This document shows, piece by piece, positions 43,295 to 52,887 of a DNA stretch of 64,000 bases; position 1 is the stretch's first letter, and every line of letters begins with the position of its first letter. The stretch comes from Candidatus Thorarchaeota archaeon. GTDB lineage: Archaea > Asgardarchaeota > Thorarchaeia > Thorarchaeales > Thorarchaeaceae. The notes beneath the pieces are model-generated. The model ran no database searches, was not told the DNA's origin, and worked only from the letters and a program-made list of their open reading frames with translations. The stretch spans positions 38,640-102,639 of the forward strand of contig DXJO01000039.1 of NCBI GenBank assembly GCA_019057475.1. Reading direction: 5' to 3'. A program made the translations under genes and the position numbers.

Positions 43295-46197
43295 TTCCGT
43301 GACCTCCCATTCGTTTTCGACTTAGCAGGCTTTAGTAACGCTTTGAGATACTGCCCAGTGTAGGACTCATTACAGGCCACTATCTCCTCGGGAGCTCCTT
43401 CTGCAACAAGATGGCCGCCCTCGTTTCCGCCTTCGGGACCCAAGTCAATGACCCAATCCGCAGTCTTGACAACATCAAGTTGATGCTCGATTATGAGTAC
43501 AGTGTTACCGAGGTCCACAAGTCGATGGAGAACCTCGAGTAGTTTTTTGATGTCTGCAAAGTGTAATCCCGTCGTGGGTTCATCTAACATTATCAGTGTT
43601 TGACCTGTTGCTGGTCTGGATAGGAACTTGCTGAGCTTGATCCTCTGAGCTTCGCCGCCACTCAAGGTTGTAGCAGGTTGTCCGAGCTTTACATACCCCA
43701 TTCCGACTTCGCATAATGTCCCCAAACGCCTCCTGATTGAGGGCACACTTTCAAAGAAGTCCAACGCCTCATCTATTCGCATGTCAAGGATGTCAGCAAT
43801 ATTCTTACCCTTGAAGCGCACTTGCAGGGTTTCACGGTTGTAGCGTCGTCCCTTGCATTCAGTACATGTGACTTGGACCGGCGGCAAGAACTGCATCTCA
43901 ATGATCTCAACGCCAGCCCCCTTACACTTGGCACAGCGTCCGCCCTTGACATTGAAGCTGTACCTACCAGGCCGATAACCTCGAATCTTTGACTCAGGCA
44001 GACTTGCGAAGAGATCTCGAAGTGGCGCCCAAAGGCCAACGTACGTAGCTGGGTTTGAGCGTGGCGTTCGTCCGATGGGACTCTGATTGATGACTATCAC
44101 CTTGTCAAGCTGCTTCGCACCAACAATCTCGTCGTGTTTGCCGGGGACGCTCTCCGCATGATGGAACCTTCGCGCCAGCTCCCTTTGTAACGTTTCGACG
44201 ATCAGGCTTGACTTGCCGCTGCCTGAAACTCCCGTGATGGCTATGAACAGTCCAAGAGGTATCTTGACATCTATGTTCTTCAAGTTGTGATGGCGTGCAC
44301 CCTTTATCTCAATGAATCGACCGTTCGGTAATCTTCGAGATTCTGGCAAAGGTATGTTGACTTCCCCCCGGAGATATTGCGCCGTGATGGACTTCTTCGA
44401 TTTCAGCACTGCTTCAAGAGGTCCCGCCACCACTACTTCACCTCCCTCAGCCCCCGCTCCTGGGCCCATGTCGACAATATAGTCAGCCCATCTCATCGTT
44501 TCTTCATCGTGCTCGACGACTAGCACAGTGTTTCCTAGGTCTCGAAGACTCATCAGCGACCGCAATAGCCGCAGGTTATCCCGTGCGTGTAGTCCTATGG
44601 AGGGTTCGTCACAGACGTAGGTTACACCGACTAGATTAGAGCCGATTTGACTTGCAAGCCTGATTCGTTGAGCTTCACCCCCAGCGAGCGTCGGCGCAGT
44701 CCTATCAAGAGTCAGATACTCAAGTCCAACTTCCTCAAGAAATCCAATTCTACCCATTATCTCTTTCAAAATGGGGAAGGCTACTGGCTCGAATCTGGGC
44801 TCGACCTTGGCACCCCGAACGAACTGACTCAAGTGCTTAATGGACATCGTGTCAAGGTCGGTGATTGACTTCTCGTTGAAGGTCACAGCCCGTGACACAG
44901 GTTTCAATCGGTCGCCATTGCAGATGGAGCAAACCTTCTCAGACATGAGCTTCTCCAACTCTTTCCGGCGCCACTCTGATTTTGTCTGGCGATACGTTCG
45001 AATCGCACGTTGCACGAAGCCCTCGAACGGTCTCTTGAAGGTGCCCTCCCATCTAACATCGGCGTTAGGGTTGTCACCAATCCACACGTGCTCAAACTCC
45101 CTATCTCCTGACCCCCATAGCAGAATTTGCTTCTGGTCCTCAGTTAGATCCTTCCAAGGAGTGTCTCGGTCGAACCCATACGCATTCTCAATGTTTTTGA
45201 ATGACTTTCTTTTAAACACCCATTTGTCAATCTTAATCGCTCCCTCTCTGAGAGTCAGCTCGGGATCTGTGATGAATCGGTCAGGGTCGAACTCCCTCAC
45301 CACGCCAAGCCCAGTGCAATGGGAGCAGGCACCCTGAGGTGTGTTCCAGGAGAAGATTCGGGGCTCCATCTCAGGAAGACTGATTCCGCATTCCACACAA
45401 GCGAACTGCTCTGATAGGGTCAGGTCTCCTTCCTTTATTGCAATCTTAACAACGCCATCAGCCATGTTGAGAGAAGTTTCCACAGCCTCAGAGATTCTGT
45501 CTCGCTCTTTCGCCGAGACCTTGAGTCGATCTATGACAACTTCTATGGTGTGTTCGTAGTAGCGATCTAGGGAAAGTCCATCTTCAATGTCTATGACTTC
45601 ACCATCAACACGAGCTCTGATGAACCCTTTTTGGAGAAGCTCTCGAAACTCCTTCCGATACTCTCCCTTGCGGCCCCTAACAATGGGAGCCATGATCATT
45701 ACTCTTGTTCCGTCATCGAGATCCAGTACGCGGTCCACAATTTGTTGTGAGGTCTGAGGCTCAATCCTCTTGCCACACTCAGGGCAATGCGGTATCCCCA
45801 CGCGAGCATATAGCAAACGGAGGAAGTCATAGATCTCGGTTATGGTTCCTACAGTGCTCCGGGGATTGCGCCCCACGCTCTTCTGGTCAATTGAGATGGA
45901 TGGCGAGAGACCTGACATGTAATCTACCTTAGGTTTCTCAAGCATGCCCAGGAATTGACGCGCATAGGGGGAGAGGGATTCTATGAAGCGTCTCTGCCCT
46001 TCAGCGAAAATCGTGTCAAAAACAAGACTTGACTTGCCGCTGCCAGAAACCCCAGTCACAACCGTTAGCTTGTTCTTGGGAATCTCTACATTGATATGAC
46101 GAAGGTTGTGCTCCGAGGCTCCAATGACGACTATCGACTTGGGAGTATCGAAGTCAGGAGTGTGACTCCTCTTCATTGGAATCCCCGCTGTCTTCAC
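43291..46197 (-). CDS. uvrA: Excinuclease ABC subunit A, first paralog
   Basis: The 968-residue protein is also a complete UvrA with GVSGSGKSS Walker A, zinc sites (CPEC, CVEC with CSHC, CAKC with CTEC) and the UvrB-interaction segment (MAPIVRGRKGEYRKEF). Its first signature is LAGGEAQR, one residue different from the usual LSGGE; the second is LSGGEAQR. It directly overlaps uvrB by four bases, so the two proteins are co-translated, while the second uvrA follows. The pair is probably an ancient duplication; sequence divergence is clear throughout. Confidence 0.95.
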   Translation of the reverse strand: MKTAGIPMKRSHTPDFDTPKSIVVIGASEHNLRHINVEIPKNKLTVVTGVSGSGKSSLVFDTIFAEGQRRFIESLSPYARQFLGMLEKPKVDYMSGLSPSISIDQKSVGRNPRSTVGTITEIYDFLRLLYARVGIPHCPECGKRIEPQTSQQIVDRVLDLDDGTRVMIMAPIVRGRKGEYRKEFRELLQKGFIRARVDGEVIDIEDGLSLDRYYEHTIEVVIDRLKVSAKERDRISEAVETSLNMADGVVKIAIKEGDLTLSEQFACVECGISLPEMEPRIFSWNTPQGACSHCTGLGVVREFDPDRFITDPELTLREGAIKIDKWVFKRKSFKNIENAYGFDRDTPWKDLTEDQKQILLWGSGDREFEHVWIGDNPNADVRWEGTFKRPFEGFVQRAIRTYRQTKSEWRRKELEKLMSEKVCSICNGDRLKPVSRAVTFNEKSITDLDTMSIKHLSQFVRGAKVEPRFEPVAFPILKEIMGRIGFLEEVGLEYLTLDRTAPTLAGGEAQRIRLASQIGSNLVGVTYVCDEPSIGLHARDNLRLLRSLMSLRDLGNTVLVVEHDEETMRWADYIVDMGPGAGAEGGEVVVAGPLEAVLKSKKSITAQYLRGEVNIPLPESRRLPNGRFIEIKGARHHNLKNIDVKIPLGLFIAITGVSGSGKSSLIVETLQRELARRFHHAESVPGKHDEIVGAKQLDKVIVINQSPIGRTPRSNPATYVGLWAPLRDLFASLPESKIRGYRPGRYSFNVKGGRCAKCKGAGVEIIEMQFLPPVQVTCTECKGRRYNRETLQVRFKGKNIADILDMRIDEALDFFESVPSIRRRLGTLCEVGMGYVKLGQPATTLSGGEAQRIKLSKFLSRPATGQTLIMLDEPTTGLHFADIKKLLEVLHRLVDLGNTVLIIEHQLDVVKTADWVIDLGPEGGNEGGHLVAEGAPEEIVACNESYTGQYLKALLKPAKSKTNGRSRK

Positions 46198-48179
46198 TTC
46201 GGATTACCCTCGACTTTCTTTCTGAGTTTGACAATCTCATCGCGGAGCTTGGCGGCTTTCTCAAACTCCAGGTTCCTAGCCGCCTCTTTCATCTGCTCTT
46301 CCAGTTCAACAATGAACTCCATAATCTCAGCCATCTCAAGCGGGTCGAAATCCATGAGTTCAGTCTGCACATCCTGGCCCTTTGTCTTGATGCCCAGCGC
46401 GATATCTTGGATTGACTTACGAATGGATGTGGGAACAATACCCTGTTCCTCATTATACTTTATCTGATAGTTTCTCCTTCTGTTCGTTTCATCTATGGCG
46501 CTCTGCATGGCACCTGATACATGGTCACCGAAGAGTATGACACGGCCGTTTTCATTCCGCGAAGCGCGACCCATGGTCTGGATGAGAGCCCAGTCAGTCC
46601 TGAGAAAGCCCGCCTTGTCGGCGTCAAGAATTGCAACTAACGCGACCTCGGGGAGGTCCAAACCCTCTCGCAGGAGGTTGATGCCGACCAAGACATCAAA
46701 CTTGCCTTGTCTCAGCTGCCGTATAATCTCGATTCGTTCCACCGTCCCGATGTCAGAGTGGAGATATCGCGCTTTGACTCCAGATTCAATAAGATACTCG
46801 GCGAGCATCTCGGATGTCTTCTTGGTCAGAGTTGTAACCAGTACTCTGTCACCCTCCTGGACAGTCTTCCTGATCTCATCCAGCAAGTAATCAATCTGGT
46901 TGACAACAGGCTTGACCGTTATCTCAGGGTCCAGCAAACCAGTGGGTCGAAGAAGTTGTTCCACAATCTGACTGCTGACTTGTTTCTCATAAGGTCCAGG
47001 AGTTGCGGTCGTGTAGACGACATGTTTCATGTAACTCTCAAACTCATCAAGCTTTAGAGGTCGATTATCAAACGCTGAAGGCAATCTGAAACCGTACTCC
47101 ACGAGATTTCGCTTACGCGCCTGGTCGCCATTATACATCCCGCGAATCTGGGGCAAGGTCATGTGGCTCTCGTCAATGATAATTAGGAAGTCATCGGGGA
47201 AGTAGTCCATCAGAGTGTACGGGTGCTCCCCCTTCTTCCTCTTCTCTATGTATCTGGAGTAGTTCTCGACACCAGAGCAGAAGCCGGTTTCTCTCAGCAT
47301 CTCAAGGTCATAGAGCGTGCGACGCTTGAGCCGGTCAGCTTCAACGAGCTTCCCTTGCTTCTTAAACCATTCAACTCGTTCATGCATCTCCTGCTCGATG
47401 GGTTCAAGGGCTTCCAGCACATTCTCGACTCGTGCTACATGATGCCGCGCTGGGAATATGTCTACCCATGTTTCGTCATAGATTCTGCGAGATGTGAGCG
47501 GCTCCAAGAAAGAGATCCTGTTAACACGGTCACCGTCCAGCTCAACTCGAACGCTGGTTCTAGAGTATGCAGGATGAATGTCAATCACATCACCCCGAAC
47601 ACGGAAGATGCCTGGCTTAACCTCCATGTCATTTCGCTCGTACTGCATCGAGACCAGCTTCTCCAGCAGGGCGCGTCGCTTGATTTCCTGGCCCACCTGG
47701 AGCAAGATAGACAGTCGTTCGTACTCCTTCGGATCCCCGATGCCGTAGATGCATGACACTGAAGCTACTACTATTACATCATCTCTCGACCTGAGCGAGT
47801 GAGTGGCTGAATGACGTAAGCGCTCGATCTCAGAGTTGATGTCAACCTCCTTCTCGATGTACATATCCTTGTGGGGGACATACGCCTCTGGTTGGTAGTA
47901 ATCATAATAGGAAACGTAGTAGCCCACTGCCGCGTCCGGAAAGAACTGCCTGTACTCCGAGGTGAGTTGCGCAGCGAGTGTCTTGTTATGGGATATAACA
48001 AGCGTGGGCCTGCTGTAGGCTTCAATCACATTGGCCATTGTGAATGTCTTGCCCGAGCCAGTGACTCCTAGCAAGGTCTGATGCTGAAGTCCGTCATTAA
48101 GACCGTCCACTAGTTTCTCTATCGCCTGTGGTTGGTCTCCTGTAGGTTTGAACGGAGCTTCTAGCTTGAAGGATGACAT
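46194..48179 (-). CDS. uvrB: Excinuclease ABC subunit B
   Basis: The 661-residue protein has Walker A GVTGSGKTFT, the beta-hairpin region (YYVSYYDYYQPEAYVP), IIDESH, the QTMGRASRN motif VI, and a C-terminal UVR domain (NLEFEKAAKLRDEIVK) that pairs with UvrC. UvrB is the damage-verifying helicase-like component. It is the first gene of the block and overlaps uvrA. The bacterial-type sequence argues for an ancient transfer into this archaeon. Confidence 0.95.
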   Translation of the reverse strand: MSSFKLEAPFKPTGDQPQAIEKLVDGLNDGLQHQTLLGVTGSGKTFTMANVIEAYSRPTLVISHNKTLAAQLTSEYRQFFPDAAVGYYVSYYDYYQPEAYVPHKDMYIEKEVDINSEIERLRHSATHSLRSRDDVIVVASVSCIYGIGDPKEYERLSILLQVGQEIKRRALLEKLVSMQYERNDMEVKPGIFRVRGDVIDIHPAYSRTSVRVELDGDRVNRISFLEPLTSRRIYDETWVDIFPARHHVARVENVLEALEPIEQEMHERVEWFKKQGKLVEADRLKRRTLYDLEMLRETGFCSGVENYSRYIEKRKKGEHPYTLMDYFPDDFLIIIDESHMTLPQIRGMYNGDQARKRNLVEYGFRLPSAFDNRPLKLDEFESYMKHVVYTTATPGPYEKQVSSQIVEQLLRPTGLLDPEITVKPVVNQIDYLLDEIRKTVQEGDRVLVTTLTKKTSEMLAEYLIESGVKARYLHSDIGTVERIEIIRQLRQGKFDVLVGINLLREGLDLPEVALVAILDADKAGFLRTDWALIQTMGRASRNENGRVILFGDHVSGAMQSAIDETNRRRNYQIKYNEEQGIVPTSIRKSIQDIALGIKTKGQDVQTELMDFDPLEMAEIMEFIVELEEQMKEAARNLEFEKAAKLRDEIVKLRKKVEGNPK

Positions 48180-48361
48180 CTGTTGGACCTCTCTCTCCGG
48201 CTCAGTTCCCTGCTGAACCTAAGTAACTCTTGCGGTACCTGCCGAGCCTCGATGCGATTCAACAAAACACACATACTAGTGGAAGTTACTGCAATGATTA
48301 TTCCATTTGACAGAACATCTGCTACCCGGAGAGGTGTTCGGAAGTATCAGGAGGATAAATG

Positions 48362-48401
48362 AATCCAAAGCTCGGTCAGACCGAGCTGTTTCCTTTGGAT
48401 T
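48362..48401. repeat. Nested inverted repeat
   Basis: An outer 9-base arm (AATCCAAAG and CTTTGGATT) encloses an inner palindrome AGCTCGG-TCAGA-CCGAGCT with a seven-base asymmetric bulge. It could be a transposon end hairpin, an operator, or an RNA stem. It sits four bases upstream of the short TnpB-like frame. Confidence 0.5.
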
Positions 48402-48404
48402 GAT

Positions 48405-48521
48405 ATGAGAATGCGGACTTTGACCTACAAGATCGTGGACAAGTTCACTATTCCGGTCAAGTATCCAGAGGAGCTAATGATTGACCTGTTCGCTGAAAGG
48501 ATTGTGAGCGGGGAATGGTAG
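48405..48521 (+). pseudogene. Possible N-terminal TnpB fragment
   Basis: The 38-residue frame begins MRMRTLTYKIVDKFTIP and ends at TAG after SGEW. The LTYK-type opening resembles the first strand of some IS605-family TnpB proteins, but the match is only a few residues and is tentative. Together with the palindrome it suggests a decayed IS200/IS605 derivative. No TnpA or zinc-finger end is visible. Confidence 0.3.
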
Positions 48522-48765
48522 AGGCAAGCAGCAATCAGTGGGTGGCAGGGTCCAACAGAGGTTCGTGGTAGGAGGGGGGAGTTTCGTAATTGAGGGCATG
48601 TACGAAAAACTAGCCTCTGTCTGAACCCTTACCACCGCATATTCATACTCAGTTATGGCCTATAAGTACTCGTCTTGTGTACCGTCGTGTTAATCAATAG
48701 ATAGCCGAGTCTAGAACGGTTCATATCAGTTATTCACTTAGCACTGTCTTATGGGAACGTAGATA

Positions 48766-49815
48766 ATGCAGTACTCATGTCAGACAGATATGGAGCTCAT
48801 CGATGCAATTAAAGCACTTCCCAAGGCAGAGCATCATGTGCATCTGTTGGGTTCAATCAAACCAGCGACTCTGATGAAAGCAATCACCGAAACAGGTGTA
48901 GACACACCCTACGATTCAATTGAAGATATCGAGAGGGCTTTTGAGTTCCAGAATTTCGCCCAGTTCATATCTGTCTACAAACAGATTATCGGCTTAGTTA
49001 CTGAGGAGAGATATTTCGAACCAATGACCTACGAACTCCTTGAGAGCAGTAAGGAATGCAATGTAAAATATGTAGAGATGAGTTTCTCAGCCCCAGACCA
49101 TACTCTGCAAGGTCTCGACTTTGAGTTGATGATGAAGGCTATTGAGAGGGGCATTAGGAGAGGCCAATCGGATTTCGGTGTCAAAGCCGACATCAGGATA
49201 GATATCGTACGTAATTACGGACTGGAAAGTGCAATGGAATCATTGGATATGATAGAGAATAGACCCGAAGGAATTGTATCCATAGACATTGGAGGTTCTG
49301 AGAAAGAGTATTCACCCAAACCATATGCTGAGGTGTATAACAGAGCAAGAGAGATGGGACTGCATACGGTTGCTCATGCGGGAGAAGCAGCAGGGCCGCA
49401 GTCTATCTGGGATGCAGTTACGTATCTAGGAGCTGAGAGGATTGGGCATGGTATCTCTGCTATTCAGGATGATAAATTGATGAGGCACCTCCAAGAAAAA
49501 AGCATAACACTTGAAGTATGCCCAGTAAGCAATGTTCGAACAAAAGTGGTGAATTCACTGAGAGAGCATCCCATACGAACATTCTTTGATAGGGGGATGC
49601 CATTGACAGTAAACAGTGACGATCCCACTTTCTTTGGAACTGACATGAACAACGAGTATGAGCAGCTTCATGAAATTCTTGGATTCACGATACAAGAGTT
49701 GTTCCAAATCTCGCTTAATGCAGTGGAGTCTTCATTCGTTGATATTGAAACCAAACAACAGATGCGTAGAGAGTTCCATAACGATTACAGCAGGATCATT
49801 GACTCAATTGAATAA
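48766..49815 (+). CDS. Adenosine deaminase-family enzyme
   Basis: The 349-residue protein has the amidohydrolase zinc motif HHVHLLGS (H24, H26), then VAHAGEAAG (catalytic Glu), GHGISAI, LEVCPVSN and TVNSDDPTFF (final Asp pair). All ADA-signature blocks are present, so it should convert adenosine (or a related purine nucleoside) to the deaminated product. Base composition is lower in GC than the surroundings and codons are A/T-ending more often, consistent with transfer. ATG 48790 is an alternative start. It complements the PRT/MTA phosphorylase pair in purine salvage. Confidence 0.85.
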   Translation: MQYSCQTDMELIDAIKALPKAEHHVHLLGSIKPATLMKAITETGVDTPYDSIEDIERAFEFQNFAQFISVYKQIIGLVTEERYFEPMTYELLESSKECNVKYVEMSFSAPDHTLQGLDFELMMKAIERGIRRGQSDFGVKADIRIDIVRNYGLESAMESLDMIENRPEGIVSIDIGGSEKEYSPKPYAEVYNRAREMGLHTVAHAGEAAGPQSIWDAVTYLGAERIGHGISAIQDDKLMRHLQEKSITLEVCPVSNVRTKVVNSLREHPIRTFFDRGMPLTVNSDDPTFFGTDMNNEYEQLHEILGFTIQELFQISLNAVESSFVDIETKQQMRREFHNDYSRIIDSIE

Positions 49816-49854
49816 GCATACCTCATCATTAGCTTAGTCTAGGTCCACCAGAAC

Positions 49855-49886
49855 CCCCTTCAAGGGGCAATGTCTGCCCTTTAATT
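49855..49886 (+). terminator. Tandem small hairpins between convergent genes
   Basis: CCCC-TTCAA-GGGG is followed by GGGC-AATGTCT-GCCC and TTTAATT. It lies between the deaminase stop (49815) and the stop of the convergent peptidase-like gene (49889), so it could end transcription from either side. The hairpins may be incidental. Confidence 0.3.
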
Positions 49887-49888
49887 CA

Positions 49889-51118
49889 TTAGAGCCATTC
49901 AAACGCTTTCTTCCACGTCACGCTTGAGCAGGAGTAGGGGTTGAGATAGATTGTCCTGAAGAACTCTCCAAGTACATCCTTCTTCACTGCCTTCGTAAAT
50001 GTGGGTAAAACGAAGTCAATACGGCCAAATAGGTACGTGAATATGTAGGGCGCCCACAAGTTCGGTTTGCCATTCTTGCTAGTGGGACCAATGAAACCCA
50101 TAACCGATTGTGCCTTCGCCCTCTCTCTGAACCCGTACTCCATCATGTACTCTACTGTTTCTTCAACAGCCTTGTCCTCCCGATTGAGCATGATTGCGGC
50201 ATTAATCGTGACCATGCTTCCAAGCATGGCTATTGACCTATGGGCATGAAGCTCACTGTTCACAACGATCTTGTCGAGAAACTCACGGGCCGTATCAGCC
50301 GTTCCCTCAGAAATCACAGAGCGCCCAGTATGAGTTGGTATGATTGCAAGGTCGGTGAAGCCTCTCTCAAGGTACGCCTTCTCACGCCACATATTCGATA
50401 CATGATGCTCGTATTCATGGTAGGTGAGGAACAGAAGTGAACGCTGACTCATTTGTCTGTCCGTATTGATGGCGTTCACCGACTTGAAACCACCCAAATA
50501 GTAGTTATACCCGCCCCAAGGCATGTTTGTGACAGCCCTACAGTCCACGCCTTTGTCAGTCACGTCTGTTCCCATGAGTGAGAAGATGTTCTCCCTAAAC
50601 ATCTGACCAACCTCCACCACAAGGTCCTGAAGGTCCCCTTCAACCACCTGCTTCAGTTCGTCGCCCTTGATCTCACCAAGTTGTTGGTATCGAATGATGC
50701 GATCTCGCAGATCATCGCCAGGATAATCAGCGAATGCCTCGTCAGCCACAGCCATTGCTTTCGTGATGTCGGATGAAGAGAACCCCCCTGCTGAAACATG
50801 GAACAACCCCTCAACCAAATCGGCATAGGAAATGCTCTCTCCTGCAAGCCAGCGCACAAGAATCTGCAGCGACTCTATCTCGCCCACCAAGAACAGGGAT
50901 CTGAGCTCGGAATCAACCTCATCACGTATCAGGTCTGCCAGTGACTCCATCTCATTGACTAGGGCTACTGGGCCTTTGTCAGACTGCTGGTTCTTTGGGG
51001 CGAGCTCGTCGGGTCCGAAGTAGGCGTCCACGATGCTAATCCCTGTCAGGCTCTCAGTGAAATGCCCAACCTCCCCACACAGTCGAACGTACCGCTCTAT
51101 CGCATCCATCGGTAACAT
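49889..51118 (-). CDS. HEXXH metalloprotease-like protein (gluzincin-type spacing)
   Basis: The 409-residue protein has HEYEH at residues 234-238, giving the zinc ligands H234 and H238, and SEGTAD with E271 about 33 residues later. This is the typical third ligand spacing of gluzincins. The rest is helical with no signal peptide or membrane segment. Such proteins include DUF885-like and other archaeal zinc peptidases, and I cannot choose between them. If functional, it cleaves peptides in the cytoplasm. Confidence 0.6.
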   Translation of the reverse strand: MLPMDAIERYVRLCGEVGHFTESLTGISIVDAYFGPDELAPKNQQSDKGPVALVNEMESLADLIRDEVDSELRSLFLVGEIESLQILVRWLAGESISYADLVEGLFHVSAGGFSSSDITKAMAVADEAFADYPGDDLRDRIIRYQQLGEIKGDELKQVVEGDLQDLVVEVGQMFRENIFSLMGTDVTDKGVDCRAVTNMPWGGYNYYLGGFKSVNAINTDRQMSQRSLLFLTYHEYEHHVSNMWREKAYLERGFTDLAIIPTHTGRSVISEGTADTAREFLDKIVVNSELHAHRSIAMLGSMVTINAAIMLNREDKAVEETVEYMMEYGFRERAKAQSVMGFIGPTSKNGKPNLWAPYIFTYLFGRIDFVLPTFTKAVKKDVLGEFFRTIYLNPYSCSSVTWKKAFEWL

Positions 51119-51186
51119 CCGGCATGTGCAGGCAACTTACTATTGAGTCTGCTGGCTCGGTAGCAACTCAATCCCGCCAACGTATT

Positions 51187-51573
51187 CTACCACGTATCTG
51201 GGCTTTTTGGTTTCTTGTGGCCGCTACTCTTGCCGCCACTAAAGAGCTGGTCGCGCTTAATATAAAGGATGCAAATGATGGCCGGTATTGCGATAAAAAC
51301 TGGCACAAAGAGAAAAATCAATACGATGGCGCACCACAGCCCTGCATTGCTGGATTTCTTAGGTGCTTCAGTGTAGTCATAAAATTGGGTCTCGACCGGT
51401 CTAGGCGTTATCGGTGTTTCCTCTCTCTCGTCGCTCTCATGTGCACGGAAATGCTTCCCGCAGTTCTGACAGTCCATGAATCCTTCACTGTCGACCGCTT
51501 CAGCAGAATAGACATAGGGCGCTCCGCAGTTAGGGCAACTCAATCCGAACTCGTTGAATTCATTTGACACCAT
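51187..51573 (-). CDS. Zn-ribbon plus transmembrane-helix protein
   Basis: The 128-residue protein opens with a Zn ribbon (CPNCGAPYVYS at residues 13-23, then CQNC at 35-38). A polar, acidic linker and one membrane helix near residues 80-103 (LWCAIVLIFLFVPVFIAIP) follow, and a basic tail ends the chain. It is a paralog of the 183-residue protein at 52211: both share the CPNC/CQNC ribbon, LWCAI helix and basic tail. A membrane-anchored ribbon could act in sensing or protein contact. A named function is not supported. Confidence 0.6.
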   Translation of the reverse strand: MVSNEFNEFGLSCPNCGAPYVYSAEAVDSEGFMDCQNCGKHFRAHESDEREETPITPRPVETQFYDYTEAPKKSSNAGLWCAIVLIFLFVPVFIAIPAIICILYIKRDQLFSGGKSSGHKKPKSPDTW

Positions 51574-51735
51574 AACTCACCGGAATTCAGGCGCGTTGCC
51601 GCAGTATAAATTCATTCTGCTCACGTTTATTGCGAGGCAAACCCACGCCTTGATTATGGATTGCATACCTATACATCGTGGTGTTCAAACGGATTCATGA
51701 GCCATTTCTTGGTCCAATCATCGCTACAGTCAACC

Positions 51736-52197
51736 TCATGATTGTGGACCAATTAGTGTCGGTTTTCTGTAATACTCTCTTACCCTTGGAACAAGGAACA
51801 TCGCGGCATGGGCTATGGATAGCAACCATATAGCAAAGGCGTAGAACTGCAGAGATGAGAAGCGCCATAGACCGTCCACTAAAGTCAATATTCCAATAGC
51901 ATACAGAAAGACGTCAAAGGCTGAAGCAAGTAACAACCTGTAGTGACCCGGTCTTCGCAGCAAGGCGAGGACTGCAATGTCGAAGAAACCAAGTGCTGCT
52001 AAGTAGGGTTCATAGTGGGGACAGGACGGCGGGTGGAAAGGCGGGAGACCGGGACCTTTGATACATTCCAAGTACGCAAGGTGGGTTGCGTTCATAAAGG
52101 CAAATAGGTAAGCAATGCGGATAACACTCAGTATCCAAAGGACAAGAATCCCGAACGGTCTTGTTGTGTCTTCCCGAGCAGTCAATTCAGGTCGCAT
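51736..52197 (-). CDS. Four-helix membrane protein between two Zn-ribbon paralogs
   Basis: The 153-residue protein has four predicted membrane helices (about residues 17-37, 65-85, 90-112 and 115-136) and a polar loop with PPFHPPSCPHYE. The start ATG 52197 lies 13 bases after the upstream paralog's stop. No family motif is recognised. The two neighbouring Zn-ribbon/TM genes flank it on the same strand, so all three probably share a transcript. Confidence 0.55.
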   Translation of the reverse strand: MRPELTAREDTTRPFGILVLWILSVIRIAYLFAFMNATHLAYLECIKGPGLPPFHPPSCPHYEPYLAALGFFDIAVLALLRRPGHYRLLLASAFDVFLYAIGILTLVDGLWRFSSLQFYAFAIWLLSIAHAAMFLVPRVREYYRKPTLIGPQS

Positions 52198-52210
52198 CCT
52201 CGCACATGTT

Positions 52211-52762
52211 CTACTTTGGCCCCGGACCTGTCGACCTCTTGTGAACGGCCTTTCTGCTGCCGCCAATCCTGTCACGTTGGCTTATTATGATGCATATGAC
52301 GAGTGGTATGGCGAATATGATTGGCACGAAAAGAAGAATCACCAGGATGGCACACCACAGCATTGTATTGATTGGTTCTGATTCTCCTGACACCGCAGTG
52401 TCTTGATAGATAACGACCTCGTCACCCACTGCATCTATAACCTTAGCACAGTTCTGACACTTCACTCGCCCATCTTCCAGCCTCTGTTCATCCTTGTATA
52501 TGTATTTGGCACCACAATTGGGGCATTTTACATTGACACCCTCGACGGATTTAGTGGTTTCTACAAATGACGGCTCAATAGCCATGGGATCTTTCTCTGC
52601 AGATGTAGCCACCGCTCCCTCGTCGCTCATACGTACGAACATCTGCTTCGCGCAGTTCTGGCACTCCACGAATCCTTCATCGTCAATCTTCTCAGCAGAA
52701 TAGACATAGTTTGCCCCGCAGTTAGGACATTTCAATCTGAACTTGTTCAACTCCTCCGACAT
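52211..52762 (-). CDS. Double Zn-ribbon plus transmembrane-helix protein
   Basis: The 183-residue protein has two ribbons, CPNC/CQNC near residues 11-38 and a second CPNC/CQNC near 82-110 (CPNCGAKYIYK), then a membrane helix (LWCAILVILLFVPIIFAIP) and a basic tail. The YxY motif after each first Cys pair (NYVYS, KYIYK) recurs in the three 56-59 kb relatives. It is a longer paralog of the 51187 gene, with an added ribbon. The function is unknown. Confidence 0.6.
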   Translation of the reverse strand: MSEELNKFRLKCPNCGANYVYSAEKIDDEGFVECQNCAKQMFVRMSDEGAVATSAEKDPMAIEPSFVETTKSVEGVNVKCPNCGAKYIYKDEQRLEDGRVKCQNCAKVIDAVGDEVVIYQDTAVSGESEPINTMLWCAILVILLFVPIIFAIPLVICIIISQRDRIGGSRKAVHKRSTGPGPK

Positions 52763-52887
52763 AACCTCTCACCACGTATCATAGTTAGTGCTGCATTATA
52801 AAATGCCTGCTTAAGGTTTAAACTAAGCAGGCAGCAATTCATAGGTTGTGCAAAGAACGCCTTGCTCGGGCTCAATGCAAATAGTCG

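Larger units (their letters stand above)
48180..48765. other. Intergenic region with hairpin and possible IS200/IS605 remnant
   Basis: No full gene is present. The stretch holds the nested palindrome at 48362-48401, a short 38-codon frame at 48405-48521, and a promoter-like AT block before the deaminase gene at 48700-48760. No repeat of the palindrome is seen elsewhere in the window. Confidence 0.5.
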
